DNA of 45,771 nucleotides. Source: Gemmatimonas sp. Its GTDB lineage: Bacteria > Gemmatimonadota > Gemmatimonadetes > Gemmatimonadales > Gemmatimonadaceae. This document shows, piece after piece, positions 26,637-35,778 of this stretch. The stretch lies in assembly GCA_011390935.1 (NCBI GenBank), contig JAABRL010000032.1, forward strand, positions 1 through 45,771, in the 5' to 3' direction. The notes beneath the pieces were generated by a model that was not told the DNA's origin, searched no databases, and saw only the letters and a list, made by a program, of their open reading frames with translations. Numbering within the stretch: the first letter of the stretch is position 1; each line of letters opens with the position of its first letter. The position numbers and the translations under genes were made by a program.

Positions 26637-26666
26637 CCGACCGGTCACCGGCACACGACCGGTCGG
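26637..26666 (-). terminator. Perfect 10-bp inverted repeat downstream of ndk
   Basis: Arms CCGACCGGTC (26637-26646) and GACCGGTCGG (26657-26666) are separated by 10 nt. The repeat starts about 20 bp after the ndk stop and would form a very stable GC-rich hairpin. No T-run follows, so it is either a terminator of the U-less type, a Rho-related signal or an operator. Each arm contains the self-complementary octamer GACCGGTC. Confidence 0.5.
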
Positions 26667-26685
26667 CCCGCCCCGCAAATCCGGC

Positions 26686-27111
26686 TCAGCCCCGAACCGT
26701 GTCCGCGCCGGCGAAGAAGAACCCGCCCTCGATCGCCGCATTCTCATCCGAATCCGAGGCGTGAATCGCGTTCCGCCCCTTCGACTCGGCGTACAGCTGC
26801 CGCACCGTGCCGGCGGCCGCTTCGGCCGGATCCGTTGCGCCAATCACCGTGCGCAGCGTCGCCACGGCGTCGTCGCGCTCCAGGAGCATCGGCATGCACG
26901 GGCCGCTCGACATGAACTCCACCAGCTCGCCGTAAAACGGCCGGCCGGCATGCACCGCGTAGAAGGCGCCCGCCTGCGCGGCCGTCAGGTGCAGCACACG
27001 GGCTGCCTTCACCGTGAAGCCGTGCTGCTCCAGCAGCGCGAGAATGAGTCCGGCCTTGCCGCCTTCGAAGGCGTCCGGCTTGATGATCGTGAGAGTATGA
27101 CGTCCGGCCAT
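26686..27111 (-). CDS. ndk: Nucleoside diphosphate kinase
   Basis: This 141-residue enzyme balances nucleoside triphosphate pools by moving the terminal phosphate through a phosphohistidine. The start [17 protein letters not shown] is the family signature, and the active-site His117 lies in [29 protein letters not shown] is also conserved. Length is typical (about 140). It lies 3 bp after the EIIA-CBS gene, so both are probably on one message, possibly also with sucCD, since Ndk and succinyl-CoA synthetase both handle nucleoside triphosphates. Confidence 0.97.
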   Translation of the reverse strand: MAGRHTLTIIKPDAFEGGKAGLILALLEQHGFTVKAARVLHLTAAQAGAFYAVHAGRPFYGELVEFMSSGPCMPMLLERDDAVATLRTVIGATDPAEAAAGTVRQLYAESKGRNAIHASDSDENAAIEGGFFFAGADTVRG

Positions 27112-27114
27112 GTG

Positions 27115-28005
27115 TCAGGATCCGATGAGCTTGCGAACGATGTCACCTCGCGTGAGGAATCCCACGAGGATGCCGTCCCGGACAACCGGAACGCGTTCGA
27201 CGTCCTTGTTGAGCATCAGTGATGCGACTTCCGCCAACGGCTGATGGGGCGACACGCACAAGACCTGGCGGGTCATCACATCGCGGACCGTTCGGCGAGC
27301 AGCCGCCCCGGGTGGACCACTGCGTGGCCCCCCAGCCCGCGGAAGGTAATGACTCAGGAGGTGTCGCAGCAGCTCTCGCTCGCTCAACAGGCCAATCACC
27401 CGGTTCTCCTCATCGACGACCGGGAGTGCGCCCACCCCCGAGCGGCGCATATCCATGACCGCCGACCGCAGCGGGGCATCCACGCCCACCGACCGCGGCC
27501 GCTCCGTCATGATGTCCCGCACCGTAAGCTGGGGCTCCAGCGACACCGCCGACCAGCCGCTGGCCGTCAGCAACGCGTCCACCGTCTCGGCGCGCTCCAG
27601 CGACTGGGTGGCGTCGGCACGCTGCAGCAGCTGGCTCATGGCCCCGACCACCTGCAGATGGCGGGCCGCCTCGCGCCGCGGTGACACCACCACAGCCACC
27701 ACGCGACCGCACTGGGGTTCGTCCCCCTCGCCAAACGCCCGGCACACGGGACGCGCGGCGACGCCAATCGCGATGACCACGGCGCTCACCGCATCAGTCC
27801 GGTAGTGCAGCACGAAACCGCGTTCCCCATACCCGAGCACGTCCTCCGGGCGTGCATCCTCCACCCGCTCCTGCAGTCGATCCGGGTCGCCCACCACGCC
27901 GTCGCTCACGAGTGCCTCCACCAACGCCAGCCCCGCGTCGGCGAGGGTACTGGCGCGAAGAGGAACCAGACAGCGAGCTGGCGTAAGCAGAGCATTCAGG
28001 TGCAT
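27115..28005 (-). CDS. PTS EIIA-like domain fused to a CBS pair
   Basis: This 296-residue protein, read from the ATG at 28005 with GAGG upstream, has two parts. Residues about 5-150 resemble the PtsN/EIIA type 2 fold, with LTPARCLVPL, then ERGFVLHYRT, where His67 falls where the phosphorylated histidine of EIIA lies, and a following VVIAIGVAARPV strand. Residues about 160-215 and 240-295 are two CBS domains: VRDIMTERPRSVGVDAPLRS...GALPVVDEENRVIGLLSERELL and VRDVMTRQVLCVSPHQPLAEV...RVPVVRDGILVGFLTRGDIV. CBS pairs sense adenine nucleotides in many proteins. A regulatory role is inferred; the target is unknown. A GTG start at 28056 would add 17 residues. Confidence 0.75.
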   Translation of the reverse strand: MHLNALLTPARCLVPLRASTLADAGLALVEALVSDGVVGDPDRLQERVEDARPEDVLGYGERGFVLHYRTDAVSAVVIAIGVAARPVCRAFGEGDEPQCGRVVAVVVSPRREAARHLQVVGAMSQLLQRADATQSLERAETVDALLTASGWSAVSLEPQLTVRDIMTERPRSVGVDAPLRSAVMDMRRSGVGALPVVDEENRVIGLLSERELLRHLLSHYLPRAGGPRSGPPGAAARRTVRDVMTRQVLCVSPHQPLAEVASLMLNKDVERVPVVRDGILVGFLTRGDIVRKLIGS

Positions 28006-28056
28006 CAGGACCTCGAGAGCAGACGACCGGATCGCATCAGGGGGACGAACGCTCAC

Positions 28057-28089
28057 AGGCCCGGGCGCCGCAACCAGCGGGCCGGGCCT
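28057..28089 (-). other. Hairpin between sucD and the EIIA-CBS gene
   Basis: Arms AGGCCCGG (28057-28064) and CCGGGCCT (28082-28089) are perfectly complementary over 8 bp with a 17-nt loop. They lie in the gap between sucD and the EIIA-CBS gene. No T-run follows on the minus strand. It may separate sucCD expression from the downstream genes. Confidence 0.4.
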
Positions 28090-28119
28090 GCAAGTCCTGC
28101 ATCCGCTAAAACCAACGAC

Positions 28120-28992
28120 TCAGCCGAGACGCGCCGAGATCAGTTCCACGAAGTCGACCGGTCGCTGGGCGACGCCCATGCCGGCGGCCTTGAAGGCCTC
28201 GATCTTCTCGGCCGCCGTGCCCGACGAACCGGAGATGATCGCCCCCGCATGGCCCATACGGCGACCCGGCGGCGCCGTCTGCCCGGCGATGAAGCCCACG
28301 ACCGGCTTGGTCATGTTCTCCTTGATGAACGTGGCCGCCTCCTGCTCGTCCGTGCCACCGATCTCGCCCATCATGGCGATCGCCTTCGTGTTCGGATCGG
28401 CTTCGAACGCCGCGAGGCAATCGATGAAGTTCGTGCCGTTGATCGGATCACCACCAATGCCGACGCACGTGCTCTGGCCAATGCCGGCGCGCGTGAGCTG
28501 ATGCACGATCTCATACGTGAGCGTGCCGGAGCGGCTCACGATGCCCACGTTGCCGGGCGTGCAGATGCGGCCCGGAATGATGCCGACCTTGCTCGCGCCG
28601 GGCGTGATGAGCCCCGGGCAGTTGGGGCCGAGCAGACGCGCGCCATGCTCCTTCACGAAGGGGTACACGCGCGTCATGTCGAGCACGGGCACGCCCTCGG
28701 TGATGCACACGATCAGCTTGATACCGGCGGCTGCGGCTTCCATGATCGCATCGGCCGCAAACGGCGGCGGCACGTAGATCACGGAGGTGTTCGCGCCCGT
28801 CGCTTCGACAGCGGCATGCATCGTGTCGAAGATCGGCACGGTGCCTTCGAACTGCTGACCGCCCTTGCCCGGCGTGACGCCGCCCACGACGTTCGTGCCG
28901 TACTCGATCATCTGCTTGGAGTGGAACGAGCCGTCGCGGCCCGTGATCCCCTGCACCAGCAGCGTGGTGTTCTTGTCGATGAAGATGCTCAT
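28120..28992 (-). CDS. sucD: Succinyl-CoA synthetase alpha subunit
   Basis: This 290-residue TCA-cycle subunit binds CoA and carries the phosphohistidine. The CoA-binding Rossmann part starts at [20 protein letters not shown] and includes PGKGG. The active histidine is His248 in [30 protein letters not shown] is also diagnostic. Length fits (E. coli 289). The ATG at 28992 overlaps the sucC stop by 4 bp, giving tight stoichiometric coupling. Confidence 0.98.
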   Translation of the reverse strand: MSIFIDKNTTLLVQGITGRDGSFHSKQMIEYGTNVVGGVTPGKGGQQFEGTVPIFDTMHAAVEATGANTSVIYVPPPFAADAIMEAAAAGIKLIVCITEGVPVLDMTRVYPFVKEHGARLLGPNCPGLITPGASKVGIIPGRICTPGNVGIVSRSGTLTYEIVHQLTRAGIGQSTCVGIGGDPINGTNFIDCLAAFEADPNTKAIAMMGEIGGTDEQEAATFIKENMTKPVVGFIAGQTAPPGRRMGHAGAIISGSSGTAAEKIEAFKAAGMGVAQRPVDFVELISARLG

Positions 28993-30134
28993 GCGGCCGC
29001 TCCTCCCTTGGACAGCGCAACCGCACGCTGCACGGCTTCGTCCATGTCGGACGACGCCGAGAAGCCATTGGCCTTCAGGATCTCCATCGCGATCTCTTCG
29101 TTGGTGCCGGTGAGGCGAATCACGATGGGCACGGTGAGCGGGTTCTGCTTGGTGGCGGTGACGATGCCGTTGGCCACGTCATCGGTGCGCGTGATGCCGC
29201 CGAAGATGTTGAACAGGATGCACTTCACGTTCGGATCGGCGGTGATGATGCGCAGCGCATTCACCACCTTTTCCGGGTTCGACGAACCACCGATGTCGAG
29301 GAAGTTCGCCGGCTCGCCGCCATAGAACTTCACCAGGTCCATCGTGGCCATGGCGAGGCCGGCGCCGTTCACCACGCAGCCCACGTCACCATCGAGCTTG
29401 ATGAACGTGAGGTTGGCCTTGCGCGCGTCCACTTCGCTCGGCGCTTCCGACGATTCGTCGCGCAGCGCGGCGATGTCGGGGCGACGGTCGAGCTCGTTGT
29501 CGTCGATGACCATCTTGCCATCGACCGCCATGAGTTCGTTGGTCGGCGTCACCACGAGCGGGTTGATTTCGGCGAGCGAGCAGCCGGCGGCGATGAACGC
29601 CGAGTACAGCTGCTGCATGATCTTCGCCGCACTGCGCGCCAGCTTGGCATCGCTGTACAGGAAGAAGCCCATGCGCAGCGCCTCGAACGACAGCAGGCCG
29701 AAGCGCGGATCGACGGGCAGGTAGAGAATCTTCTCGGGCGTGCTCGCGGCGACTTCCTCGATGTCGATGCCGCCGGCCGCGCTCACCATGAACACGGCCT
29801 TCTTCGTGGCGCGATCGACGATGATGCCGACGTACGCCTCCGAGGCGATATCGGCGGCCACGGTGACCAGCACCTTCTCGACGGTGAGGCCCTTGATGTC
29901 CATGCCGAGAATCGCCTGCGCCTTCTCGCGCGCGTCGCCGGCCGTCTTGCAGTACTTCACGCCACCAGCCTTGCCTCGGCCGCCCGTGTGCACCTGCGCC
30001 TTCACCATCACGGGCACGCCGTACTCGGTGGCGATCGCCTCGGCTTCATCGGGGGTGTGCGCGATGCGCCCCGGCGGTACGGGCACGCCCGCCGCCTGAA
30101 GCAACTCCTTCGCTTGATACTCGTGCAGATCCAC
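28989..30134 (-). CDS. sucC: Succinyl-CoA synthetase beta subunit
   Basis: This 381-residue subunit has an N-terminal ATP-grasp nucleotide-binding domain ([40 protein letters not shown]) and a C-terminal domain with [28 protein letters not shown] and [17 protein letters not shown]. The loop segments that set ATP versus GTP preference are present, but I cannot call preference by eye. The start is GTG at 30134 with GGAG upstream. A candidate promoter lies at 30173-30202. Confidence 0.97.
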   Translation of the reverse strand: MDLHEYQAKELLQAAGVPVPPGRIAHTPDEAEAIATEYGVPVMVKAQVHTGGRGKAGGVKYCKTAGDAREKAQAILGMDIKGLTVEKVLVTVAADIASEAYVGIIVDRATKKAVFMVSAAGGIDIEEVAASTPEKILYLPVDPRFGLLSFEALRMGFFLYSDAKLARSAAKIMQQLYSAFIAAGCSLAEINPLVVTPTNELMAVDGKMVIDDNELDRRPDIAALRDESSEAPSEVDARKANLTFIKLDGDVGCVVNGAGLAMATMDLVKFYGGEPANFLDIGGSSNPEKVVNALRIITADPNVKCILFNIFGGITRTDDVANGIVTATKQNPLTVPIVIRLTGTNEEIAMEILKANGFSASSDMDEAVQRAVALSKGGAAA

Positions 30135-30172
30135 GCGTTCTCCGGTGTCTGGGGGGTGTCAACCAGCCTTCA

Positions 30173-30202
30173 ATGCTACGCAGCCGTACAGGTCGGGGGC
30201 AA
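30173..30202 (-). promoter_or_regulatory. Candidate promoter for sucCD
   Basis: On the minus strand TTGCCC (30197-30202) and TAGCAT (30173-30178) are 18 bp apart, each with four of six consensus matches. They sit in the 74-bp gap between the UPF0182 gene and sucC. The predicted leader is about 32 nt. A TTGACA sequence also lies closer to sucC but has no matching -10. Confidence 0.4.
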
Positions 30203-30208
30203 CTCGAC

Positions 30209-32773
30209 TCACGGCGTGCGCTCCAGCACGCGACCGAGGCTGTCCATGGTCGCGCCAAATCGGATCCAATCACTTCGGCGAAGCGCCTCGCGCATCCCGT
30301 CGTACAGCCGACGCGACTCGGCGGCGCGCCAGGCATCGGTTCGGGGGGTGTCCGGAGGGTACGTTCCCTCCAGGTTGGACGGTGCATCGCGGCGAATCGC
30401 GTCGAGCGACCGGGCCGCAAAGGCCGTGGTTTCGGACGCCGCGGCAATGGCCACGAGATGCAGCGCGCCGCTTTCGTTGGCATAAGCCGGTCGGACGAGC
30501 CACGGTCTGCCGGCCACGACCTGCACGCGAATCATGCCGGCCATGAGGGGGCCGTCAGCCGTGGTCGCGGCCTCGGTCGTGACGCTGTCGAGCGCCGTGG
30601 CGAGTCGGGCCGTGAGCGCGCTCCAGCGCGGCAGCGGCTCGGTGATCGGTCGCCATCGCGGGCGACGCTCTACTCCGCCAGTTGCCTCCAGGATGCCCAC
30701 GAGCTGATCGGCTTCGTTGACGAGCGGCACCGACCACGCCACCGAGCCGTCGTCCGAGAGCGCGACCGGGAACGGTTCGGCGCCCGGCAGGCTGTCCGGC
30801 ACATAGCTCGGCGTATGTCCGGTGCGGCGCGAGCCCACGCGCGTGAAGGCGCGCAGACTGCCGAGGGCACCGTCAGACGGGATCGGCAATCGGGCTCGCA
30901 GTGCGTCGGGCAACTCGTCGGCGGTGAGCACCAGCGCTGGCACCAAATCGAGCCACGTGCTCGCGATCGGGTCCGGGTCGTCTACACGAACCAGCCGCAC
31001 CGCCCCCGTGGCCGCGTCCACCAGCGCCGTGGCGGCGTGCCGGAAGTAGCTGCGCGGCTCACCGACCAGCGCAAACCGTACGCTCAATGGATAGTGCGCC
31101 GAGGCACTGTACAGGTCGACCGCCCAGAGCAGTGCCCCATCGTCCATGATCGGCGTCATCGCCGAGCCTTGCACGAGCGTCGGCACGAGTCGGGCGATCC
31201 GTTGACGCACGTCGCGATACATCACCACCGATGCGCTCGCGCCTCCCGCGGCGGGGTCACGCAGCAGCGAGACGTCACGCGTAGCCCAGGCGTGCGCGAG
31301 GCGCACGGCCGAGTTCGACAGACGCGCTGCCGGAACGCGGCGATCGCGAAACGGACCGGTGCGAGGCGTGGTCTGCTCGGCGCGATCGACGGCACCAACT
31401 GCGATCGGTGATTCGGTTTCCACCAGTTGATGCGACCGCATGCCGGGCGCCACGAGCGGTTCGGGCAGCGCGATGCCGCGAAGCGCCGCATGGCGGGCGA
31501 GGATCGGTTCACCGCGGTCTCCGGCCAACGCGCCCGGCACGATGCGCACATCCCACACCGGCGTGACCGCGGTCGTCCGGGTGACCACAATGGCCTCCGG
31601 GCCCGTCGCGCCTCGCTGCCACGCTGGCGCGGCGACCGCGGTCACCGGTAGCTCGGCGGAGGTGCGCAGGTCGTTCAGCACGGCGGCATCCCACATCGCG
31701 ATCTGCGCCAGATTGGCGTCGAGCGTCGATGCGGCGAGCGTGCCCGTGCGCACGAGGCTGTCGGTCGCTGAGGCGTTCGCGGACGTGTCGAAACGAATGG
31801 TCTCCACGCCGTACGCGCGGCGCGTGAAGAGCGCGCGGGTGGCCTCGTAGTCACGCGCGATCGACTCGCGATTGTCCACGAGTGCCCCGCTGCGCACGAT
31901 CTCCGGACCGAGCTGCCGCAGGCCGAGCGAGCCCACCAGCACGAGGGTCACGGTAATGAACGCCGCGCGCACCTGTCCAATCCATCCGGTGCGCAGCACG
32001 ATCAGCGCCGCGGCGAAGGTGGCCACCGCGAGCGCGACGTCGATGCGCGTGGTGTAGCGATGATCGACCGCGGTAAACAGCCCATCGAAGCCACTGCCCC
32101 ACAGGAGCATCTCGTACGCGTCGAGTCGATAGCTCCACGACAGGAGCAACAGCACGAGCGCGCCGAGCACCGTGAGGTGTCGACGCACGTGATGATTGGC
32201 AATGAGCTGTCGATTCTCGAAACGCAGACTGCGCGTGAGCGAGTAGAGCAGCGTCACGAGCACCGTTACGACCACGATCGCGATCAGCGCCCATGTGTAC
32301 AGCGCGCCCTCGAAGGGGAGCCAGTACACGTAGAAGCCGAGATCGCGCTGGAAGTACCCTTCGTATTCCGAGAATGCCTCGCCGCGCCACGCGGCCGAGA
32401 GCAGCGTCCAGTCGTCGAGCGGCAGTGTGAGCAGCACCCCCACGGCCGCCGCCGCCGCCAGCGTCACATGGAGCAGGCGCTTGGGGGGCAGCAGCTCCAC
32501 GAACTCGAGGTCTGCCACACGCGTGGGGACGGCGATGGAGCGGATGGTGCGACGGACGGCCCACAGATTGGCGAACGCGAACGCGCTCCCCACGAGCCAA
32601 CCCATACCCTTGAGGACGATCGTGGCAAGCAACTGTTCGCGCCACAACTCGCCCGCCTCCATGGCTGCGTACCAGGAACGCTCCACCACGAGCGTACTGA
32701 GGCCGCGCCCCACCAACAGCAGGGACGCGACGGCGGCAACCGCCGCGATCAGCCGAAGTCGGCCGCGATTCAT
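30209..32773 (-). CDS. UPF0182-family membrane protein
   Basis: This 854-residue protein has about seven membrane helices in its first 310 residues. A large extracytoplasmic part follows. The N-terminal block matches COG1615: STLVVERSWYAAMEAGELW, then FVELLPPKRLL, then SEYEGYFQRDLGFYVYWLPF, and RYTTRIDVALAVATFAAALIVL before the last helices. The C-terminal part contains ARLPIPSDGALGS and VRLVRVDDPDPIAS. The biochemical role of the family is not established. The ATG at 32773 overlaps the end of a 12-codon reading frame that fills the gap to the mutase gene; no Shine-Dalgarno sequence is clear. Classic UPF0182 proteins are longer (about 900-1000), so part of the C-terminus is diverged or reduced. 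Confidence 0.8.
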   Translation of the reverse strand: MNRGRLRLIAAVAAVASLLLVGRGLSTLVVERSWYAAMEAGELWREQLLATIVLKGMGWLVGSAFAFANLWAVRRTIRSIAVPTRVADLEFVELLPPKRLLHVTLAAAAAVGVLLTLPLDDWTLLSAAWRGEAFSEYEGYFQRDLGFYVYWLPFEGALYTWALIAIVVVTVLVTLLYSLTRSLRFENRQLIANHHVRRHLTVLGALVLLLLSWSYRLDAYEMLLWGSGFDGLFTAVDHRYTTRIDVALAVATFAAALIVLRTGWIGQVRAAFITVTLVLVGSLGLRQLGPEIVRSGALVDNRESIARDYEATRALFTRRAYGVETIRFDTSANASATDSLVRTGTLAASTLDANLAQIAMWDAAVLNDLRTSAELPVTAVAAPAWQRGATGPEAIVVTRTTAVTPVWDVRIVPGALAGDRGEPILARHAALRGIALPEPLVAPGMRSHQLVETESPIAVGAVDRAEQTTPRTGPFRDRRVPAARLSNSAVRLAHAWATRDVSLLRDPAAGGASASVVMYRDVRQRIARLVPTLVQGSAMTPIMDDGALLWAVDLYSASAHYPLSVRFALVGEPRSYFRHAATALVDAATGAVRLVRVDDPDPIASTWLDLVPALVLTADELPDALRARLPIPSDGALGSLRAFTRVGSRRTGHTPSYVPDSLPGAEPFPVALSDDGSVAWSVPLVNEADQLVGILEATGGVERRPRWRPITEPLPRWSALTARLATALDSVTTEAATTADGPLMAGMIRVQVVAGRPWLVRPAYANESGALHLVAIAAASETTAFAARSLDAIRRDAPSNLEGTYPPDTPRTDAWRAAESRRLYDGMREALRRSDWIRFGATMDSLGRVLERTP

Positions 32774-32815
32774 CGGCGCGGGTAGCGGGTCACGCGGGTG
32801 GGTGACATGGCGTCG

Positions 32816-34204
32816 TCATCCGTGCGCACTCGGCGTTGGATCCACACCCCGCGCACGTAGCCACGTCTCGAACTCACCACGGATTTCTGCGAGTCGGGCC
32901 TCGGAGCGCGCTTCGAAGCGCAGCACCAGCACCGGTTGCGTGTTCGAGGCGCGGATGAGTCCCCAGCCGTCGCCGAAGAGGACGCGCACGCCATCCACGT
33001 CGATCACGTCATAGCGGGCGCGAAAGTGCGCGACGGCGTCGGCAACGATCTCGAACTTGATGGCGTCATCGGTATCCACGCGGATTTCCGGCGTGGACAC
33101 GAAGTGCGGGACATCGGCGAGCAGCGCGTCAATCGACTGACCGGCGTCGGCCAGGATGCGCAGCACACGCGCCGCCGCGTAGAGCGCGTCGTCGTGGCCG
33201 TAGAAGCCCTCCTCGAAGAACATGTGCCCCGACATTTCGCCGGCGATCGGCGCGTGCGTCTCCTTCATCTTGTCCTTGATGAGGGAGTGCCCCGTCTTCC
33301 ACATGATGGGCACGCCATGCGCTGCGCGAATCGCGTCGGGAAGCGCTTGCGAGCACTTCACGTCAAAGATGATCGACTGTCCGTCACCTGTGCGTGCGAG
33401 CACGTCGCGCGCATAGAGGATGAGGAGATGATCGCCCCAGATGATGCGCCCTGCCCCGTCCACCACGCCGATGCGATCCCCATCGCCATCGAACGCGATG
33501 CCGAGTTCGGCGCCGGTGTCCCGCACGGCCGCAATGCAATCGGCGAGGTTTTCGGGGACGGTGGGATCGGGGTGATGATTGGGGAACGTACCGTCGCTCT
33601 CGGTGAACAGTCCGGTGCACTCCACCCCAAGGCGCGCGAAGAGCTGCGGCGCCACCACGGCGCTCGCGCCATTGCCGCAGTCGTACACCACACGCATCGG
33701 TCGGGCGAGCTGACCTGTCTTCTCCACGATGTCGTCGAGATACCGATCGATCACCTCGATCGTGCGCACGGTGCCGGCTTCGCTGGCGTTGCTGGATGGC
33801 GCGATGGCGAGCGCGTACAGTCGCTGAATGCCCTCGCCATGCAGTGAGCCGGTGCCGACGCAGATCTTGAAGCCGTTGTATTCCGGCGGATTGTGCGAGC
33901 CCGTGATCTGAATGCCGCCGACGACTGGCTCATGGTGCAACGTCCAGTACATCAGTGGCGTTGGCACGACACCAATGTCCACGACCGAACGGCCGGCGGC
34001 GGTGAGACCGTGCACCAGCGCATCGCGCAGTGCATCACCACTGGGGCGATTGTCGCGCCCCACGACCACGGCACCGTCGAGACCACGTTCACTGAGCAGC
34101 GCCGCAAAGCCGCGACCGATCGCCTCGGCGACTTCAGGGGTCAGGTCGCGGCCCACGATGCCGCGCACGTCGTACTGTCGGAAGATGGAAGCGCTGAAGC
34201 ACAT
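32816..34204 (-). CDS. Phosphomannomutase / phosphoglucomutase
   Basis: This 462-residue alpha-D-phosphohexomutase is of the AlgC/ManB type. The start region SASIFRQYDVRGIVGRDLTP is diagnostic. The phosphoserine is Ser103 in TGSHNPPEYNGFK. The metal loop is FDGDGDRIGV, the sugar-binding loop is AGEMSGHMFF, and the phosphate-binding loop is RASNTQPVLVLRFE. It interconverts 1- and 6-phosphates of mannose or glucose and so supplies nucleotide sugars for envelope glycans. Length matches Pseudomonas AlgC (463). The ATG at 34204 is the natural start; no ribosome binding site is evident. The gene follows nuoN by 53 bp. Confidence 0.94.
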   Translation of the reverse strand: MCFSASIFRQYDVRGIVGRDLTPEVAEAIGRGFAALLSERGLDGAVVVGRDNRPSGDALRDALVHGLTAAGRSVVDIGVVPTPLMYWTLHHEPVVGGIQITGSHNPPEYNGFKICVGTGSLHGEGIQRLYALAIAPSSNASEAGTVRTIEVIDRYLDDIVEKTGQLARPMRVVYDCGNGASAVVAPQLFARLGVECTGLFTESDGTFPNHHPDPTVPENLADCIAAVRDTGAELGIAFDGDGDRIGVVDGAGRIIWGDHLLILYARDVLARTGDGQSIIFDVKCSQALPDAIRAAHGVPIMWKTGHSLIKDKMKETHAPIAGEMSGHMFFEEGFYGHDDALYAAARVLRILADAGQSIDALLADVPHFVSTPEIRVDTDDAIKFEIVADAVAHFRARYDVIDVDGVRVLFGDGWGLIRASNTQPVLVLRFEARSEARLAEIRGEFETWLRARGVDPTPSAHG

Positions 34205-34222
34205 GCGGGAAGGCGGAAGGAC

Positions 34223-34247
34223 GGTCCGATTCGCGAGGAACCGGACC
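34223..34247 (-). other. Hairpin between nuoN and the phosphohexomutase gene
   Basis: Arms GGTCCG (34223-34228) and CGGACC (34242-34247) form a perfect 6-bp stem with a 13-nt loop in the 53-bp gap after nuoN. No T-run follows. It may mark the end of the nuo message or a processing point. Confidence 0.35.
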
Positions 34248-34257
34248 ACATGTGATA

Positions 34258-35778
34258 TCAGCGGCGCGCAGGTACGCTGGCGGTGGTACCGGTCGGCGAC
34301 GCGCCGGTGGACTGCGGAGCATTGCTGATGGTACCCGCGGCGGCGAGTCGTGCGGCCGGCGAGGGATACACGCCCAACACCAACAACGCCACCACCGACA
34401 CGAGCATGACGGCAGCCGACATCACGGGCGTTGACACCGGCATCGGTGATTCGGACGGTCGCGGCCGGTTGAACATCGCTGCGATCGTCGTGAGGTAATA
34501 ACCCGCCGACAGGACGCTCGCCAGCACCAGCACCACCACGAGGACGACGAGCGGGGTGTGCGACGTGAGCGCGGCCTGCAGCACGTACCACTTGGCAAAG
34601 AATCCCGCGCCGCCCGCAATCGGGAAGCCGAGGAACGCCAGCAGGCAGACCGCCAACACCGAGGCCAGCCCCGGTCGCACGTGCCACAACCCGGCAAGGT
34701 CGTCGACCGTCACCGGCCCATCGATCCCTTCGGACACGATGCCGAGGACGGCAAAGGCGCCGAGTGTCGCCAGCGTATAGGCCAGGAGGTAGAACACCAT
34801 GGCCGATGCGGAGGCCTGCGAATACGCGAGCACCGCCACGAGCAGATAGCCCGCATGCGCGATGCCGGAGTACGCGAGCATGCGCTTGAGGTTCGGTTGC
34901 GCCAACGCCACCACATTGCCGATCACCATCGTGGCGGCGGCCAGCCACCACACCACCGGATGCCACTGCTCGATCGCCGGTCCGAGCCCTTCGGCCATCA
35001 CGCGCAGGATCATGGCGAACGCCGCCGTCTTCACGCAGGCGGCCATGAAGGCGGTGATGGGAGACGGCGCGCCGTCATAGACATCGGGCGTCCACAGATG
35101 GAACGGAACGGCGCCCACCTTGAACGCGAAGCCCACGAGCAACAGCGCTACGCCAAGGAGATACAGCGAGCTCGGGTCGGCCGCGCCAAGCGCCGCCAGT
35201 CGTGTGTCGCCGACGGCGCCGTAGAGCAGCGCAATGCCGTACAGCAGGAAGCCGGACGCAAAGGCGCCGAGCAGCAGATACTTGAGCGAGGCCTCGGCGC
35301 TACGGGCACTGCTGCGGTTGGAGCCGGCCAGTACGTAGATCGCGATCGACATGAGTTCGAGCCCGATGTACATGAACATCAGGTCGCGCGCAGCGGTCAT
35401 GATCATCATGCCGCTGAGCGCGAGCAGCATGAGCACCGGGACTTCCGCCGGAAAGGCGCGCGTGCGTCCCTGCGCGGTATCGAAGATGGCGAGCGCCCCC
35501 GCGGTCCCGAGCAGCAGGATCAGGTCGATCGCCCATCGGAATCCATCGCCGGACAGTCGTCCGTCATCCGTCCATCCGTCGCCGCGCACCCATGCGAAGA
35601 CGACGGCAACAGCCGTGGCACCCACGATGACCAGCGCGAAGCGCGCCGTGCGCCGCGTTGGCGAGGAACGTTCGCCGCCCCACGCGCTCGTGAGCAACAG
35701 AATCAACGCGCCACACAGCAGCGTGATCTCGGGCAGAAGGGCGCTCAGCAGCGCGCCCGGTGGTGCAAAGGTGTTCAT
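34258..35778 (-). CDS. nuoN: NADH-quinone oxidoreductase subunit N
   Basis: This 506-residue antiporter-like subunit belongs to the proton-pumping membrane arm of complex I. Fourteen or so helices are expected, and family segments such as LMFMYIGLELMSIAIYVLAG, KYLLLGAFASGFLLYGIALLYG and HLWTPDVYDGAPSPITAFM are present. The last includes the H-x-W-x-P-D motif of the family. The C-terminal tail is extended and polar. The ATG at 35778 overlaps the nuoM stop by 4 bp. It is the last gene of the nuo run. Confidence 0.97.
   Translation of the reverse strand: MNTFAPPGALLSALLPEITLLCGALILLLTSAWGGERSSPTRRTARFALVIVGATAVAVVFAWVRGDGWTDDGRLSGDGFRWAIDLILLLGTAGALAIFDTAQGRTRAFPAEVPVLMLLALSGMMIMTAARDLMFMYIGLELMSIAIYVLAGSNRSSARSAEASLKYLLLGAFASGFLLYGIALLYGAVGDTRLAALGAADPSSLYLLGVALLLVGFAFKVGAVPFHLWTPDVYDGAPSPITAFMAACVKTAAFAMILRVMAEGLGPAIEQWHPVVWWLAAATMVIGNVVALAQPNLKRMLAYSGIAHAGYLLVAVLAYSQASASAMVFYLLAYTLATLGAFAVLGIVSEGIDGPVTVDDLAGLWHVRPGLASVLAVCLLAFLGFPIAGGAGFFAKWYVLQAALTSHTPLVVLVVVLVLASVLSAGYYLTTIAAMFNRPRPSESPMPVSTPVMSAAVMLVSVVALLVLGVYPSPAARLAAAGTISNAPQSTGASPTGTTASVPARR

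Noticed and set aside
34205..34966. A 250-residue N-terminal extension of the phosphohexomutase
   Set aside because: The frame stays open upstream only because it runs through nuoN in another phase. The extra sequence has no family match, and the natural start is just before SIFRQYDVRG.
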